Positions 16,135-25,660 of a stretch of 64,000 bases of DNA are shown here, one piece after another. The notes under the pieces were generated by a model. The model was given only the letters and a program-made list of their open reading frames with translations. It had not been told where the DNA came from and made no database searches. The stretch covers positions 62,001 to 126,000 of the forward strand of contig JAJPKJ010000009.1 of assembly GCA_021323755.1 (NCBI GenBank), in the 5' to 3' direction. Made by a program: the position numbers and the translations under genes. This stretch comes from Chitinophagales bacterium (GTDB lineage: Bacteria > Bacteroidota > Bacteroidia > Chitinophagales > Chitinophagaceae). Position 1 is the stretch's first letter, and the number at the start of each line of letters is the position of its first letter.

Positions 16135-19017
16135 TTAGAAATTAAATGCAAGTTTGGTAAACAATCGCATGCCATTATAACCCATTTGCACTGCATCAAA
16201 GGGACCGCCAGATTCACTATCATACGCGGATGATAATCTTGCGCCCGTAGTTACCGATTGATCAGGATGTACATTGAAGATATTGTCTACGCCCGCAAAG
16301 AGAGTAAAGTTCTTACAGAATTTGTATGACACATAAATATCCGTCGTCATTTTTGGATGAAAAATAAAATTCTCCGGTACGGAAGAATTGCCATTATCTG
16401 TTCCAACATAAGGGTCGTAACCAGCAGCAGCATCAGAAATACCAGTTCCACCAGGTCCTCCCGGAGCCGCTCCTGCCAGTGTATCATATCCAAAGCCCTG
16501 GGTTCTCAATTTTCCGAAATAAGTAAAGTGAACGCCTACTCCAAAATCCTTGATCGTGTAATCCAGCGACAGGGCAAATTTAAAGGTAGGGGCAGATGCC
16601 AATAGGAATGCCTGTTCTCTAGTGCTGTAAAATTGTTGTTGATTCAGATATGAATTATTCAATGCTGCAGGAATATTGATCTTATCAATATTCATATGTT
16701 GAATATTCCCGGCTAACAAAACTTTAAAAGATTGCTTGTTCCATCTCTTGGTGTAATCTGCTACAATGTCAACCCCAAGGTTTGTGGTGTTCACGGCATT
16801 GGTAAAGAATTCCGCATTGCTGATATTTAATTGAGTCAGAATATTGGTCAATGCAGGTACAGTTGCATCAAATTCTCCGGATAATACAACACGGTTCTTG
16901 ATCTTCACCATATACCCATCAGTGGTTATCGTTAGTCCGCTGACTGGTTTCCAGGCAAAACCAATGCTGGCATTAACTGAGTTTTCCTGCTTTAAATTGG
17001 GGATGCCAACGGCCTTGGCAATAGGACCATAGTTCGGTGCAATTTTTACATAACTTATTCCTGCAACACCGGCTGTTGTAAAGGTGTTGCTAAAATTAAT
17101 TTGTTGTAATGATGGAGCCCTGAATCCAGTACTTGCAGATCCGCGGAGGTTGAAATTGTCGCTTACCTTATATCTTGTTGCAAATTTATAAGTGCTCAAA
17201 AATCCAAAGTCATTATAGTTCTCAGCGCGCACTGCAAGATCAACCAGCCATTCTCTGGTAACATCCAGTTCCAGATCCGCATAAGCCCCAATATTGGACC
17301 TGTTTGCGTTTACGGCATCGCCGGGTATATTACTTCCTGGAATCGTCGCGGGGGTGAAGCCCGGGAATCCCTGTGCCCCTGAAACTTTAAATGTGGTATC
17401 TCCTCCGGAAACAAAATAAGAACCGAAATTTTTCCACGAAGCGTCTTCGCCAGCATAAATTTTATACTGCTCGAAACGATATTCTGCTCCAAATGCAAGG
17501 GTCATTCCTTCTGCAACCGTTGCGAAATGTTTACTTATATCCGCGTTGAAAGTATTTTGAAGAAACGAAAACCCTCCGTCATCAAAATGCGTTTGGGCTG
17601 TCTGTGAGCCCACCGGGAACGAAGCATTAAAAGTTTTTTCTCCGAAATAATGAAAATTATTGTAACCAATGGTATTACTGATATCCCAATCCCATTTGCT
17701 GTCTGTGCTGCCGCGCAGCCCAGCGGCTAATGACAAGTCAGTAATATGAACATCTTCAATAGGGTTGTAGAAAGTGACTCCATCGCTTGTTGTATGCATT
17801 ATTCCGGGAACTGAAATAATATTACCACTGCCATCCGTCGGAAATTTTTCAGGAGCCGCATCGGAGTTTCTGGAAAAGGCGTAAGCATTTGAGTTTTTAT
17901 AATTGTATCCGCCAAAAGAATAAAAAGTTGTTTTTGTGCCGGCAATTGGAATTTCTGCGTTGAACATTCCGCCGCCTTCTGTTACAGAAGCATCACCAAA
18001 AGCCCTTCGTACGGAATTTATAGGCAATGCTTGCGTGTTCTTGGAAATATTGGTATCGGGCTCTTCCCTAAAAGTCTTTCCCTGCGATAAGAAGTTGCCT
18101 CCAAAATTGATAAACCCACCATTTTTTCCAATCGGCAGTCCATAATTTAATCCTACTGTAACCGCATTGCCGTCCAATTTGTGGCCGGTGACATATTGAG
18201 AGGGGTCTGCAGCATCAAGCGAATTGTATTTATGATCATAATATCCGCTCCAGCCTGTGTTTAAGGTAAGATGATTCACATCTTTTTTTAGCACGATATT
18301 GATGACGCCGGCGATCGCATCAGAACCATATTGCGCTGAAGCCCCATCACGCAATATCTCTATATGGTCAATTTCTGACTCGGGAATAGCATTCAGATCT
18401 GTTCCTGAATTCCCACGACCACGCGTTCCAAATAACGCAACAAATGCCGTTTGGTGCCTCCGTTTCCCATTGATCAACACCAAGGTCTGATCTGGGCCAA
18501 GGCCTCTTAGTGTGCCTAGATCTATCGCGTCGGCCCCATCGGCACCACTCTGTTTATTATAGTTAAATGAAGGTGCAGCTACATTTAGAATTGAGGTTAG
18601 ATCCATTCTTGCTGTAGTTTGCCCAACCTGGTTGATTTTGATGACATCAACAGGTACGGGGCTCTCTGTTTTTACCCTCGACCCTCCACGTGTACCAACA
18701 AAAACAATTTCCTGTAATTCAGTGGAAGATGCTTCAAGGCTGAAATTTAGGTTAAGGTCAGAAGCGTTGCTTATCGTGTATGTTATCGTTTTATAGCCAA
18801 CACTGGTAATTTCTATCTGGTCACCAACATTAACCTGGAGTTTAAAAGCACCATCGTTGCCGGTGACAGTTCCCTTTTTGGTGGATTTTACGCGTATGGA
18901 TGCCGCTGAGAGAGCAGCTCCTGTTTTTGAATCTGTGATCTTTCCTGAAATTGTAGTTTGGGCAAATAGCATGCATGAAATAACCATAAAGCCCATAAGC
19001 AAGGCCAATTTTCTCAT
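16135..19017 (-). CDS. TonB-dependent receptor with carboxypeptidase-regulatory-like domain
   Basis: 960 residues. A signal peptide ends at MLFAQTTISG. A carboxypeptidase D regulatory-like domain (about 20-105; ISGKITDSKTGAALSAASIR) is followed by a plug (about 110-240; PVPVDVIKINQVGQTTARMD, ALRGLGPDQTLVLINGKRRH-like region, ILRDGASAQYGSDAIAGVIN) and a 22-strand-type barrel ending in an aromatic residue (LFTKLAFNF). The QTLVLINGKRRH and GASAQYGSDAIAGVINIVLK motifs are classic for TonB-dependent receptors. There is no SusD-like partner, so a polysaccharide utilisation locus is not supported; the ligand is unknown. A promoter and a terminator flank it as a single-gene unit. Confidence 0.93.
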   Translation of the reverse strand: MRKLALLMGFMVISCMLFAQTTISGKITDSKTGAALSAASIRVKSTKKGTVTGNDGAFKLQVNVGDQIEITSVGYKTITYTISNASDLNLNFSLEASSTELQEIVFVGTRGGSRVKTESPVPVDVIKINQVGQTTARMDLTSILNVAAPSFNYNKQSGADGADAIDLGTLRGLGPDQTLVLINGKRRHQTAFVALFGTRGRGNSGTDLNAIPESEIDHIEILRDGASAQYGSDAIAGVINIVLKKDVNHLTLNTGWSGYYDHKYNSLDAADPSQYVTGHKLDGNAVTVGLNYGLPIGKNGGFINFGGNFLSQGKTFREEPDTNISKNTQALPINSVRRAFGDASVTEGGGMFNAEIPIAGTKTTFYSFGGYNYKNSNAYAFSRNSDAAPEKFPTDGSGNIISVPGIMHTTSDGVTFYNPIEDVHITDLSLAAGLRGSTDSKWDWDISNTIGYNNFHYFGEKTFNASFPVGSQTAQTHFDDGGFSFLQNTFNADISKHFATVAEGMTLAFGAEYRFEQYKIYAGEDASWKNFGSYFVSGGDTTFKVSGAQGFPGFTPATIPGSNIPGDAVNANRSNIGAYADLELDVTREWLVDLAVRAENYNDFGFLSTYKFATRYKVSDNFNLRGSASTGFRAPSLQQINFSNTFTTAGVAGISYVKIAPNYGPIAKAVGIPNLKQENSVNASIGFAWKPVSGLTITTDGYMVKIKNRVVLSGEFDATVPALTNILTQLNISNAEFFTNAVNTTNLGVDIVADYTKRWNKQSFKVLLAGNIQHMNIDKINIPAALNNSYLNQQQFYSTREQAFLLASAPTFKFALSLDYTIKDFGVGVHFTYFGKLRTQGFGYDTLAGAAPGGPGGTGISDAAAGYDPYVGTDNGNSSVPENFIFHPKMTTDIYVSYKFCKNFTLFAGVDNIFNVHPDQSVTTGARLSSAYDSESGGPFDAVQMGYNGMRLFTKLAFNF

Positions 19018-19064
19018 AATTAATTAGTTTTTGTAATCTTCTAAAATTAGCAATAAAATGCTTA

Positions 19065-19095
19065 CAAAAATGCTAACCGATTAGAAAAAAGCAAA
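19065..19095 (-). promoter_or_regulatory. Promoter of the TonB-dependent receptor gene
   Basis: On the minus strand TTTG (complement of 19092-19095) and CATTTTTG (complement of 19065-19072, a 7/8 match to TAnnTTTG) are separated by the ideal 19 bases. The predicted start of transcription is about 40 bases before the ATG. Confidence 0.45.
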
Positions 19096-19229
19096 TGTTT
19101 TATCTGTGGTGGGATTAAATCCGGCTATGCAGAAAAAAAACTCAATTTTCTTTTACATATTATTAAAATACCTGATAAAATTATGAACTATTGATTTTTT
19201 TTATGTTCTTTGTTGCACATTATTCTATT

Positions 19230-19340
19230 TTAAGCTTCGCTGAGTTCTTCAGCAATTCTCCAATTTCTTACGCTCTGTTCATCATCCTGGATATAAACCT
19301 CCAATAATTCTGCAAAAACACCAGGATTGATTTGGTCTAT
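19230..19340 (-). pseudogene. Possible remnant: open 36-codon stretch with protein-like composition
   Basis: Within the 336-base gap between the TonB receptor and the next gene, the minus strand is open from just after a stop at 19341-19343 to a TAA at 19230-19232. It has no ATG. The translation looks like the C-terminal end of a helical protein (FAELLEVYIQDDEQSVRNWR then IAEELSEA). I do not recognise the family. It could be a decayed gene end or chance. The rest of this gap holds only the receptor promoter and AT-rich sequence. Confidence 0.25.
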
Positions 19341-19353
19341 TTAATTATTTTTC

Positions 19354-19776
19354 ATGAAAAGATCTATACTCTTTATTATTGTGGTGATCGCTCTGATCTG
19401 TGGTAATAAATCTTTTGCCTCGACTGCGGTTTGTTTGCCCAAATATGATTCTTCTTTATTAAGAGACAGTTTGAAACATGGTATGAAGATATGCGCTTGC
19501 CAGATTCTGGCATTTCAATCTGCAAATCATAAACCACGTAATTACGTGTTACTGGCTGAGCGCACCAATATGCGCAGTTATGCTTATGATGCGCATAAAG
19601 CAAAATGGATCATTGAAAAAGAAAAGAAGCATCTTTCCGATTTCTTTTACGACAAATTAGATGTGATCAATGATTTTGTAGAGGTCAGCGACTGTAGAAG
19701 TTTGTTCTTCAAGATGAAAAAAAAGCAAAGGTCGCTCATCTTATATGATATTCTTGACGCCGACGTAAGGCGTTAG
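19354..19776 (+). CDS. Hypothetical secreted protein
   Basis: 140 residues; family not recognised. An N-terminal signal peptide (MKRSILFIIVVIALICGNKSFA) indicates export. The mature part is mixed and basic, with four cysteines (CLPKY, CACQI, DCRSL) that could form disulfides, and a Lys-rich C-terminus (FFKMKKKQRSLILYDIL). It ends seven bases before the convergent panB stop. The start is the only ATG before the signal peptide. A real gene is supported by the clean signal peptide and length. Confidence 0.6.
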   Translation: MKRSILFIIVVIALICGNKSFASTAVCLPKYDSSLLRDSLKHGMKICACQILAFQSANHKPRNYVLLAERTNMRSYAYDAHKAKWIIEKEKKHLSDFFYDKLDVINDFVEVSDCRSLFFKMKKKQRSLILYDILDADVRR

Positions 19777-19783
19777 TTGCTCA

Positions 19784-20599
19784 TCAATATTGTTCGTGTT
19801 CATTGGGAAAATCTTTCTTCTTCACATCGGTAATGTATTGCTTCACTGCTCCGGTAACCAATTCCTCGAGCTTAAGATACTGACGCAAAAAACGAGGTTT
19901 AAATTCTGATGTCAGTCCAAGCATATCGTGCATTACCAACACTTGTCCATCACAATATTTTCCTGCGCCAATACCAATTGTCGGAATAGACAAGCTCTCC
20001 GAAACTTCTTTTGCCAGTGCTGCTGGAATTTTTTCAAGAACAATTCCAAAGCACCCTGCTTCTTCCAATAATTTGGCGTCTCGTCTCAGCTTTTCTGCTT
20101 CTTCTATTTCCTTTGCGCGAACGGTGTATGTACCGAATTTATAAATAGATTGCGGAGTTAATCCCAAATGTCCCATGACCGGAACACCAGCGGCGACAAT
20201 TCTTTTAACAGATTCCAACACTTCTTCACCACCTTCCAGTTTTACTGCATGCGCGCCGGTTTCTTTCATGATGCGAAATGCAGATATTAATGCTTCTTTT
20301 GAATTGGATTGGTAAGAGCCGAATGGCATATCAACAACAACAAGACTTCTGTTAACGCCCCGGATAACGGAAGACGCGTGGTAGATCATTTGATCCAACG
20401 TAATGGGCAAGGTTGTTTCATGTCCTGCCATTACATTGGATGCAGAGTCACCGACTAATATTACATCAATGCCGGCAGCATCAAAAATTTTTGCGAAAGA
20501 GAAATCGTATGCAGTGATCATACTGATTTTTTCTCCATTCTCCTTCATTTTCTGTAAAGTGTTGGTCGTAATTTTTTTTACTTCCTTATTGATTGACAT
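19784..20599 (-). CDS. panB: 3-methyl-2-oxobutanoate hydroxymethyltransferase
   Basis: 271 residues, standard length. It converts 2-oxoisovalerate plus 5,10-methylenetetrahydrofolate to ketopantoate, the first committed step of pantothenate and coenzyme A synthesis. Motifs: [20 protein letters not shown], metal-binding [56 protein letters not shown] and [21 protein letters not shown]. No other pantothenate gene lies nearby. It is separated from the desaturase gene by about 190 bases. Confidence 0.97.
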   Translation of the reverse strand: MSINKEVKKITTNTLQKMKENGEKISMITAYDFSFAKIFDAAGIDVILVGDSASNVMAGHETTLPITLDQMIYHASSVIRGVNRSLVVVDMPFGSYQSNSKEALISAFRIMKETGAHAVKLEGGEEVLESVKRIVAAGVPVMGHLGLTPQSIYKFGTYTVRAKEIEEAEKLRRDAKLLEEAGCFGIVLEKIPAALAKEVSESLSIPTIGIGAGKYCDGQVLVMHDMLGLTSEFKPRFLRQYLKLEELVTGAVKQYITDVKKKDFPNEHEQY

Positions 20600-20792
20600 G
20601 ATATGCTTTTTTGGGTATGCAAGCGAAAGGGGAGAGAATATGGCTCTGCGTTAGAATAAAACATACCCAGGTTTCTCCTCGCTAGATTGTATGTTTGAAA
20701 GCGTGCGCTAAGATAGGAGAATGAAATGATAAAGTAAAAATGAAAATATAAATCTCCGAAATTCTTATTCCCGCATTAAGCGTCAACATTTT

Positions 20793-21530
20793 TTATGCAG
20801 TCGCCGCATGATTGATCCGCAAAATGCGAAGTCCTTGCAGCACTCTTGCAATTTGATAGGTTATATCAATCTCAAACCACTTTATTGCGTTGTTTGGTCT
20901 GCCTGGAAATTTGTGATGATTATTATGATATGATTCACCAACAAAGAATAGATCTACCGGAATGATATTTTTTGAAGTATTGTTCAAATGATAATTCTCA
21001 TATCCAAATTTATGCGCCCACCAATTTACTACCGTGCCCTGTAATGCGCCCATGGCAAATGTAATGGGTAAGAATAGATACATCCACCAAGCTGTCGCAA
21101 GGTTGAGGTAAATGACCAGGTAGATCAAACCCCAGGCCAGCCTGGAAACCCAAGTGTGCGCAAGTCGATCAAAAGCTTCCCATTCCGGCAAATCTTTTTT
21201 ATATTTTGAATCGTTGGTGGCATAGCTTTTATAAATTCTGTGATAATAATTTCTGGTCTTCCACATAAGCATAAATGGATTCGGGGTAAATTTGGGTGAA
21301 TGAGGATCATCTTCTTTATCGGTATGTGCATGGTGAAGCCGGTGCATGATACCATAGGAAGATGCGCTTATGTACGAAGATCCCTGGGTAAAATAACAAC
21401 ATACATGAAATATTTTTTCCCATGTTTTTGACATGGAGTACATGTTGTGCGCCGCGTAACGATGATGGAAAAATGATTGAAAAAACAAAGAGATATACCA
21501 ATGACAAATAAAGAAGATTAGCAGGGCCAT
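20793..21530 (-). CDS. Membrane fatty-acid desaturase (acyl-CoA desaturase family)
   Basis: 245 residues with four to five hydrophobic segments. The three histidine boxes that bind the di-iron centre are present: HHRYAAH (about 22-28), HRLHHAHTD (about 63-72) and SYHNNHHKFPG near the C-terminus; the WWAHKFGY segment holds an additional His. This is the short acyl-CoA desaturase type of Bacteroidota, which puts a double bond into membrane acyl chains. Regiospecificity cannot be read from sequence. Monocistronic, between panB and ppx. Confidence 0.9.
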   Translation of the reverse strand: MALLIFFICHWYISLFFQSFFHHRYAAHNMYSMSKTWEKIFHVCCYFTQGSSYISASSYGIMHRLHHAHTDKEDDPHSPKFTPNPFMLMWKTRNYYHRIYKSYATNDSKYKKDLPEWEAFDRLAHTWVSRLAWGLIYLVIYLNLATAWWMYLFLPITFAMGALQGTVVNWWAHKFGYENYHLNNTSKNIIPVDLFFVGESYHNNHHKFPGRPNNAIKWFEIDITYQIARVLQGLRILRINHAATA

Positions 21531-21671
21531 GTAGATGTTCGATTTAATTACTGAATGGGTTTTGTTCGAATATCAATTTCAATCACTCCGGGTTGATATT
21601 AATAGGCGCAGAAGGTAAGACTTATTAGGCTGCCGGTGAAATTTATTTGCCTTTAGGGTAAGTAATAATGA

Positions 21672-22562
21672 TTATTTAACCTTTTCATTTAGTTCGTTGT
21701 ATAGATGCTGGATCAATCCATCGGCTAAGCCGATTTTAGGGACATAAATTTCCTGGGCGTTTGCCCATCTCATAACGTTGATGTATATCTGTAAAGCGGG
21801 AATGATGACATCTGCCCGATCTTCGCGGAATTTGTACAATCGAATTCTGTCTTCAACAGAAAAACTTCCGATCTCCTTATAATAATCTTTTAAAAGCTCT
21901 ATTGGCAAAGGCTTACCGTCTTTTCGTTTTGACAGAGAGAATATTTTGTTGATGTTTCCGCCTGATCCGATGGCGATCAATTTGTCAGAAAATTCCTTGG
22001 TCTCTTTTTTTATAAAATCTTTCATTATTTCCCATTGCTTTTCGTTCACCTGGTCTTTGAGTAAACGAATCGTACCGATATTAAAAGATTCTTTGAACAC
22101 CAGTTTATTTTCAGCAAAAAAAGTAAGTTCTGTACTTCCGCCCCCGACATCAATGTAGAGATAAGCATGATCTTTATCCATGTTCTCCGCAATATGGTTT
22201 TCATAGATCAGCGATGCTTCGTCGCCGCCGCTGATCACCTCTATTCTAATTCCCGTTTCTTTCTGGACCATTTCAATTATTTCAGGCGCATTTATTGCAT
22301 CGCGCATGGCAGATGTAGCCGCGGCTTTTATATGCTTGACCTCATAGGCATCGAGTAAGAATTTATAAGCCTTAATGGTATTGATGATCATCTCTGTTTT
22401 CTCGGCAGAGATCCTTTGTTTATCAAAAACGTCAAAACCAAGTCGCAAGGGTACACGCACGAGATTTACTTTATTAAATTCCGGCTTATCGTCAACAATA
22501 CTAACGTCAGAAATAAGTAATCGTGCTGCATTACTTCCAATATCAATTGCTGCAAGTCTCAT
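21672..22562 (-). CDS. ppx: Ppx/GppA-family exopolyphosphatase
   Basis: 296 residues, the short actin-fold form without the C-terminal HD-like domain of E. coli Ppx. It begins MRLAAIDIGSNAARLLISDV (phosphate-1 loop) and contains AAATSAMRDAINAP, VISGGDEASLIYEN, DVGGGSTELTFF (phosphate-2) and AIGSGGNINKIF (adenosine motif). It hydrolyses polyphosphate or guanosine pentaphosphate. It starts 16 bases after the ppk1 stop and is almost certainly cotranscribed with it, so polyphosphate synthesis and breakdown share one operon. Confidence 0.92.
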   Translation of the reverse strand: MRLAAIDIGSNAARLLISDVSIVDDKPEFNKVNLVRVPLRLGFDVFDKQRISAEKTEMIINTIKAYKFLLDAYEVKHIKAAATSAMRDAINAPEIIEMVQKETGIRIEVISGGDEASLIYENHIAENMDKDHAYLYIDVGGGSTELTFFAENKLVFKESFNIGTIRLLKDQVNEKQWEIMKDFIKKETKEFSDKLIAIGSGGNINKIFSLSKRKDGKPLPIELLKDYYKEIGSFSVEDRIRLYKFREDRADVIIPALQIYINVMRWANAQEIYVPKIGLADGLIQHLYNELNEKVK

Positions 22563-22578
22563 TTAATGAATCAGGTTT

Positions 22579-24705
22579 TCAGTTTGCAACGGCTGTCTCG
22601 GCAGCCTGTTGCTGATTGATCGATTCTGTCGATCGCAAATTTTTCTGATGTAAGTAACTATAAATTTCTATTTGTGCGCGTATTTTTTTTTGAGATCGGT
22701 CTCTTTTATATTCATTACTCAGTTCATTATCGAGCCATCTTGCTTTCACATTGTCTGAGAGCTGAATGTTCAGAATATCTTTCAACTCTTTTTGAATGGC
22801 CACATCTAAAATCGGGCATGTTGCTTCCACGCGGTGATCGAGATTGCGGACCATCCAGTCTGCCGAAGAGATAAACACTCTTTCTTTTCCAGCATTATGA
22901 AAGATAAGAACTCTCGCATGTTCCAAATATTCGTCCAGGATACTGATCGCAGTGATGGGTTTCAGGAATTTTTTATTTTCTGAAAACATGCAGAATATGC
23001 CGCGGATGATCAATTTTATTTCCACCCCCGCGCGAGCAGCATCGTATAATTTATAGATCAGTTCTTCGTCAGAAAGGGAATTCATTTTCAAAGTGATGCC
23101 GGCCGGCTTTTTGCTTTTTGCGATTTTGATCTCTTTGGAGATCATTTTCATCAATTCCTTCCTCAATGATACCGGGCATGGAATAAGGGTCTTGCAGGAC
23201 TTTAACTGGGCGATCCCATCCTTCCATTTTTCGATATAGGTAAACATCCGGTTCACATCAGCCATAATGTTTCTGTTGGAAGTAAGCAAACAATGATCAC
23301 CATAGAACATGGCTGTGCGTTCATTCAGATTCCCTGTGCTTACAAACCCATAATGGATGGTTCTGTTATTAATCCTTTTCTTTATCAAACATATTTTCGC
23401 ATGTACTTTGACGTTAGGAATGCCGAATAACACTTTCACCCCGTCATCTTCCAATCTTGTTTTCCATTCGAGATTCGCTTCTTCATCAAAACGGGCACGC
23501 AGTTCCAGCATAACGGTGACACTTTTCCCGTTTCGCACAGCGTTAATAAGGGCATTGATGATCTTTGAATTGGAAGAAAGCCGGTAACAGGTGATCTTAA
23601 TTGCCGTAACGTTTGGATCTATTGCTGCTTCGCGCAACATATCAATGACAGGGTTAAAAGAATGATACGGAAAATGCAGCATGATATCCTGGTCCAGGAT
23701 AACATCGGTTACCCGCGGTGCTTTTACCAATAGCGGGTGAACAAATGGTCTTTTTCGTTGACCTTTTTTGGAAAACACATCGGGAAAATCCATGAAGTGC
23801 TTAAAGTTGTGAATTCTTCCCCCCGGGATCAGGTCTCCTTTTTTATCAATGTTGAGTCGTTTGATAAGATATTGCAACAAGCCTTCGTCCATTTCCTTAT
23901 CATAAACAAAACGCACGGGTTTCCCTTTTCTTCGGTTACGTAATCCCTTTTCAATTTTTTGAATAAAGGTGGTGGAAATATCATTGTCAATATCTATTTC
24001 TGCATCCTTGGTAACTTTAAAAATCCACGATTGATACCTGTCATAACCGAAATAGGAAAAAATATTGCGCAGGTTATAACGAATGATGTCTTCCAATAAA
24101 ATAATACTGTACTCATCGGGACTTGAAGGCAACAGTACAAATCTTCCCAATACCCTGCTTGGAATTTCAATAAGCGCATATTTTCTTTTCATTGCTCCGT
24201 CCCGTCTGGAAAGAACAACACCCAGATATATTGACTTGTCGCGTAAATAAGGAAATTGCGGAATGCTTTCGATCATCAAGGGGATAATGTTTGAGCGAAC
24301 TTCTTCTTCAAAATAGTTCTGAACAAATTTTTGCTGGTCTTTATTGAGCTGTCTCTCGTTTACCAGGTAGATCCTTTCTTTTTCCAATTCTTTCACTATG
24401 GATTCCCAGATATAGTTGAATTCGCCTTGTTGCTCCAGGACAATGGACTGAATTTCATCCAGGATCTTGTTCGGGGCCAATTCAAAATGCATATTTATCT
24501 TGGCTTTCCCCTCATATTCGATCATGCGTTTCAAAGTTGCCACACGAACCCTGAAAAACTCATCCATATTATTTGAAAAAATCCCAAGGAATTTTATACG
24601 TTCACGCAATGGAACTGATTGGTCTGCAGCTTCCTGTAAAACCCGTCCATTGAATGATAACCAACTGATATCCCTTGCAATTGTTTTGCGTTTCATGATT
24701 TTCAT
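22579..24705 (-). CDS. ppk1: Polyphosphate kinase 1
   Basis: 708 residues, the normal length. It reversibly polymerises the gamma-phosphate of ATP into polyphosphate. The N domain starts ARDISWLSFNGRVLQEA; the head domain carries FPYLRDKSIYLGV. The C1/C2 domains hold ITCYRLSSNSKIINALI, catalytic His435 in VKVHAKICLI, FVSTGNLNERTA and FISSADWMVRNLDHRVEA. ATG 24705 and 24696 are both possible; 24705 is used. It is followed by ppx in a two-gene operon. Confidence 0.97.
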   Translation of the reverse strand: MKIMKRKTIARDISWLSFNGRVLQEAADQSVPLRERIKFLGIFSNNMDEFFRVRVATLKRMIEYEGKAKINMHFELAPNKILDEIQSIVLEQQGEFNYIWESIVKELEKERIYLVNERQLNKDQQKFVQNYFEEEVRSNIIPLMIESIPQFPYLRDKSIYLGVVLSRRDGAMKRKYALIEIPSRVLGRFVLLPSSPDEYSIILLEDIIRYNLRNIFSYFGYDRYQSWIFKVTKDAEIDIDNDISTTFIQKIEKGLRNRRKGKPVRFVYDKEMDEGLLQYLIKRLNIDKKGDLIPGGRIHNFKHFMDFPDVFSKKGQRKRPFVHPLLVKAPRVTDVILDQDIMLHFPYHSFNPVIDMLREAAIDPNVTAIKITCYRLSSNSKIINALINAVRNGKSVTVMLELRARFDEEANLEWKTRLEDDGVKVLFGIPNVKVHAKICLIKKRINNRTIHYGFVSTGNLNERTAMFYGDHCLLTSNRNIMADVNRMFTYIEKWKDGIAQLKSCKTLIPCPVSLRKELMKMISKEIKIAKSKKPAGITLKMNSLSDEELIYKLYDAARAGVEIKLIIRGIFCMFSENKKFLKPITAISILDEYLEHARVLIFHNAGKERVFISSADWMVRNLDHRVEATCPILDVAIQKELKDILNIQLSDNVKARWLDNELSNEYKRDRSQKKIRAQIEIYSYLHQKNLRSTESINQQQAAETAVAN

Positions 24706-24720
24706 CCGGCTGCTTTCTTA

Positions 24721-24728
24721 CAAATGTA
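24721..24728 (-). promoter_or_regulatory. -7 element (TACATTTG) of the ppk1-ppx operon
   Basis: The complement of 24721-24728 is TACATTTG, an exact match to the Bacteroidota consensus TAnnTTTG, about 15 bases upstream of the ppk1 start. The -33 region has TTTA rather than TTTG at the right spacing. Confidence 0.4.
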
Positions 24729-24856
24729 TCTCCCGCCGGGGAGTCGGTAAATTAAGTAATTATTAAATGCTGCCGTTATTTCTTCCAGAACTAAATGGAA
24801 ACCGGAGGTTATTAACCATTGTGCATAAACGGGGGCTGAAAAAACTTATTTTTGTT

Positions 24857-24887
24857 TTTGATTATTAGCAGGATTTTACGACCTTTG
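24857..24887 (+). promoter_or_regulatory. Promoter of the rpmB-rpmG-DUF4295-ftsY operon
   Basis: TTTG (24857-24860), a 19-base spacer and GACCTTTG (24880-24887, one mismatch to TAnnTTTG) form a near-ideal Bacteroidota promoter, with transcription starting about 14 bases before the rpmB ATG. Confidence 0.6.
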
Positions 24888-24908
24888 CCGTCCTAAATTT
24901 TAATAGTC

Positions 24909-25145
24909 ATGGCTAGAGTATGTCAGATAACGGGTAAGGTTCCGGTGAGTGGACACAGCGTATCGCATTCAAATATCAAAACCAAACGCAGGTTTTTACC
25001 TAATCTGCAGACCAAACGTTTTTTTCTGGCAGAAGAAGACAGGTGGATCACATTAAAAGTGTCATCTGAAGGATTGCGTACTATTAATAAAAGAGGATTG
25101 TACACTGTGGTTAAAGAATTGAAAGCGAGAGGAGAAAAAATATAA
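24909..25145 (+). CDS. rpmB: 50S ribosomal protein L28
   Basis: 78 residues. It begins [22 protein letters not shown] and contains [20 protein letters not shown], both standard L28 motifs, and ends in a Lys/Arg-rich segment. It is the first gene of the operon rpmB-rpmG-DUF4295-ftsY, an order conserved across Bacteroidota. The spacing to rpmG is 23 bases. Confidence 0.98.
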   Translation: MARVCQITGKVPVSGHSVSHSNIKTKRRFLPNLQTKRFFLAEEDRWITLKVSSEGLRTINKRGLYTVVKELKARGEKI

Positions 25146-25168
25146 TTTCATTTTTAAAGTAAGATAAA

Positions 25169-25351
25169 ATGGCAAAGAAAGGAAACCGAGTTCAGGTGAT
25201 TTTAGAATGTACCGAGCACAAAAAGACCGGATTGCCCGGCACTAGCAGATATATCAGTACTAAAAACAAAAAGAACACCCCTGAGCGCCTTGAATTAAAA
25301 AAATACAATGCGGTCTTAAAGAAATACACTGTTCATAAAGAAATTAAATAA
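25169..25351 (+). CDS. rpmG: 50S ribosomal protein L33
   Basis: 60 residues. Motifs [20 protein letters not shown] and [25 protein letters not shown] are diagnostic of L33. Only one Cys is present where zinc-binding (C+) forms have four, so this is a zinc-independent (C-) form. It is the second gene of the ribosomal protein operon. Confidence 0.98.
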   Translation: MAKKGNRVQVILECTEHKKTGLPGTSRYISTKNKKNTPERLELKKYNAVLKKYTVHKEIK

Positions 25352-25407
25352 CTGTCAGGTTGCTTAACAAGCTGGTTGAGCAATTCTAATATCTTCAAAA
25401 TAATCTT

Positions 25408-25581
25408 ATGGCAAAGCAAGCAAAAACGGCGATCAAGAGTAAAGATGCCAAAGCAGCAGCAGAAGCAAAAAACTGGACTAAAGTCATTCGCGCGGTTCGT
25501 AGTCCTAAAACGGGCGCTTACACATTCAAAGAAGCAATTGTACACAAGGATAAGATCAAACAATTCCTTGCTCAGAAATAA
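25408..25581 (+). CDS. DUF4295 small basic protein
   Basis: 57 residues from the ATG at 25408. It is highly basic (MAKQAKTAIKSKDAKAAAE) and ends KDKIKQFLAQK, followed by TAA at 25579-25581. DUF4295 proteins are short, Lys-rich and found almost only in Bacteroidota between rpmG and ftsY; their role is unknown, but the position suggests ribosome association. A hairpin follows before ftsY. Confidence 0.9.
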   Translation: MAKQAKTAIKSKDAKAAAEAKNWTKVIRAVRSPKTGAYTFKEAIVHKDKIKQFLAQK

Positions 25582-25602
25582 TTATTACGGGTTAGTAAAA
25601 TG

Positions 25603-25632
25603 AAAAGCTGTCCTATGTGGCAGCTTTTATTA
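25603..25632 (+). terminator. Hairpin/terminator between DUF4295 and ftsY
   Basis: AAAAGCTG (25603-25610) pairs with CAGCTTTT (25621-25628), extended by CC/GG, and is followed by ATTATTTT. It probably terminates part of the ribosomal protein transcripts and lowers ftsY expression. Confidence 0.5.
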
Positions 25633-25660
25633 TTTTAGTTAATCAATTGAATTAAAAAGT

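Noticed and set aside
20612-20668. Inverted repeat TGGGTATG...CATACCCA upstream of panB
   Set aside because: The 8-bp arms are about 40 bases apart, with no known riboswitch or operator pattern.
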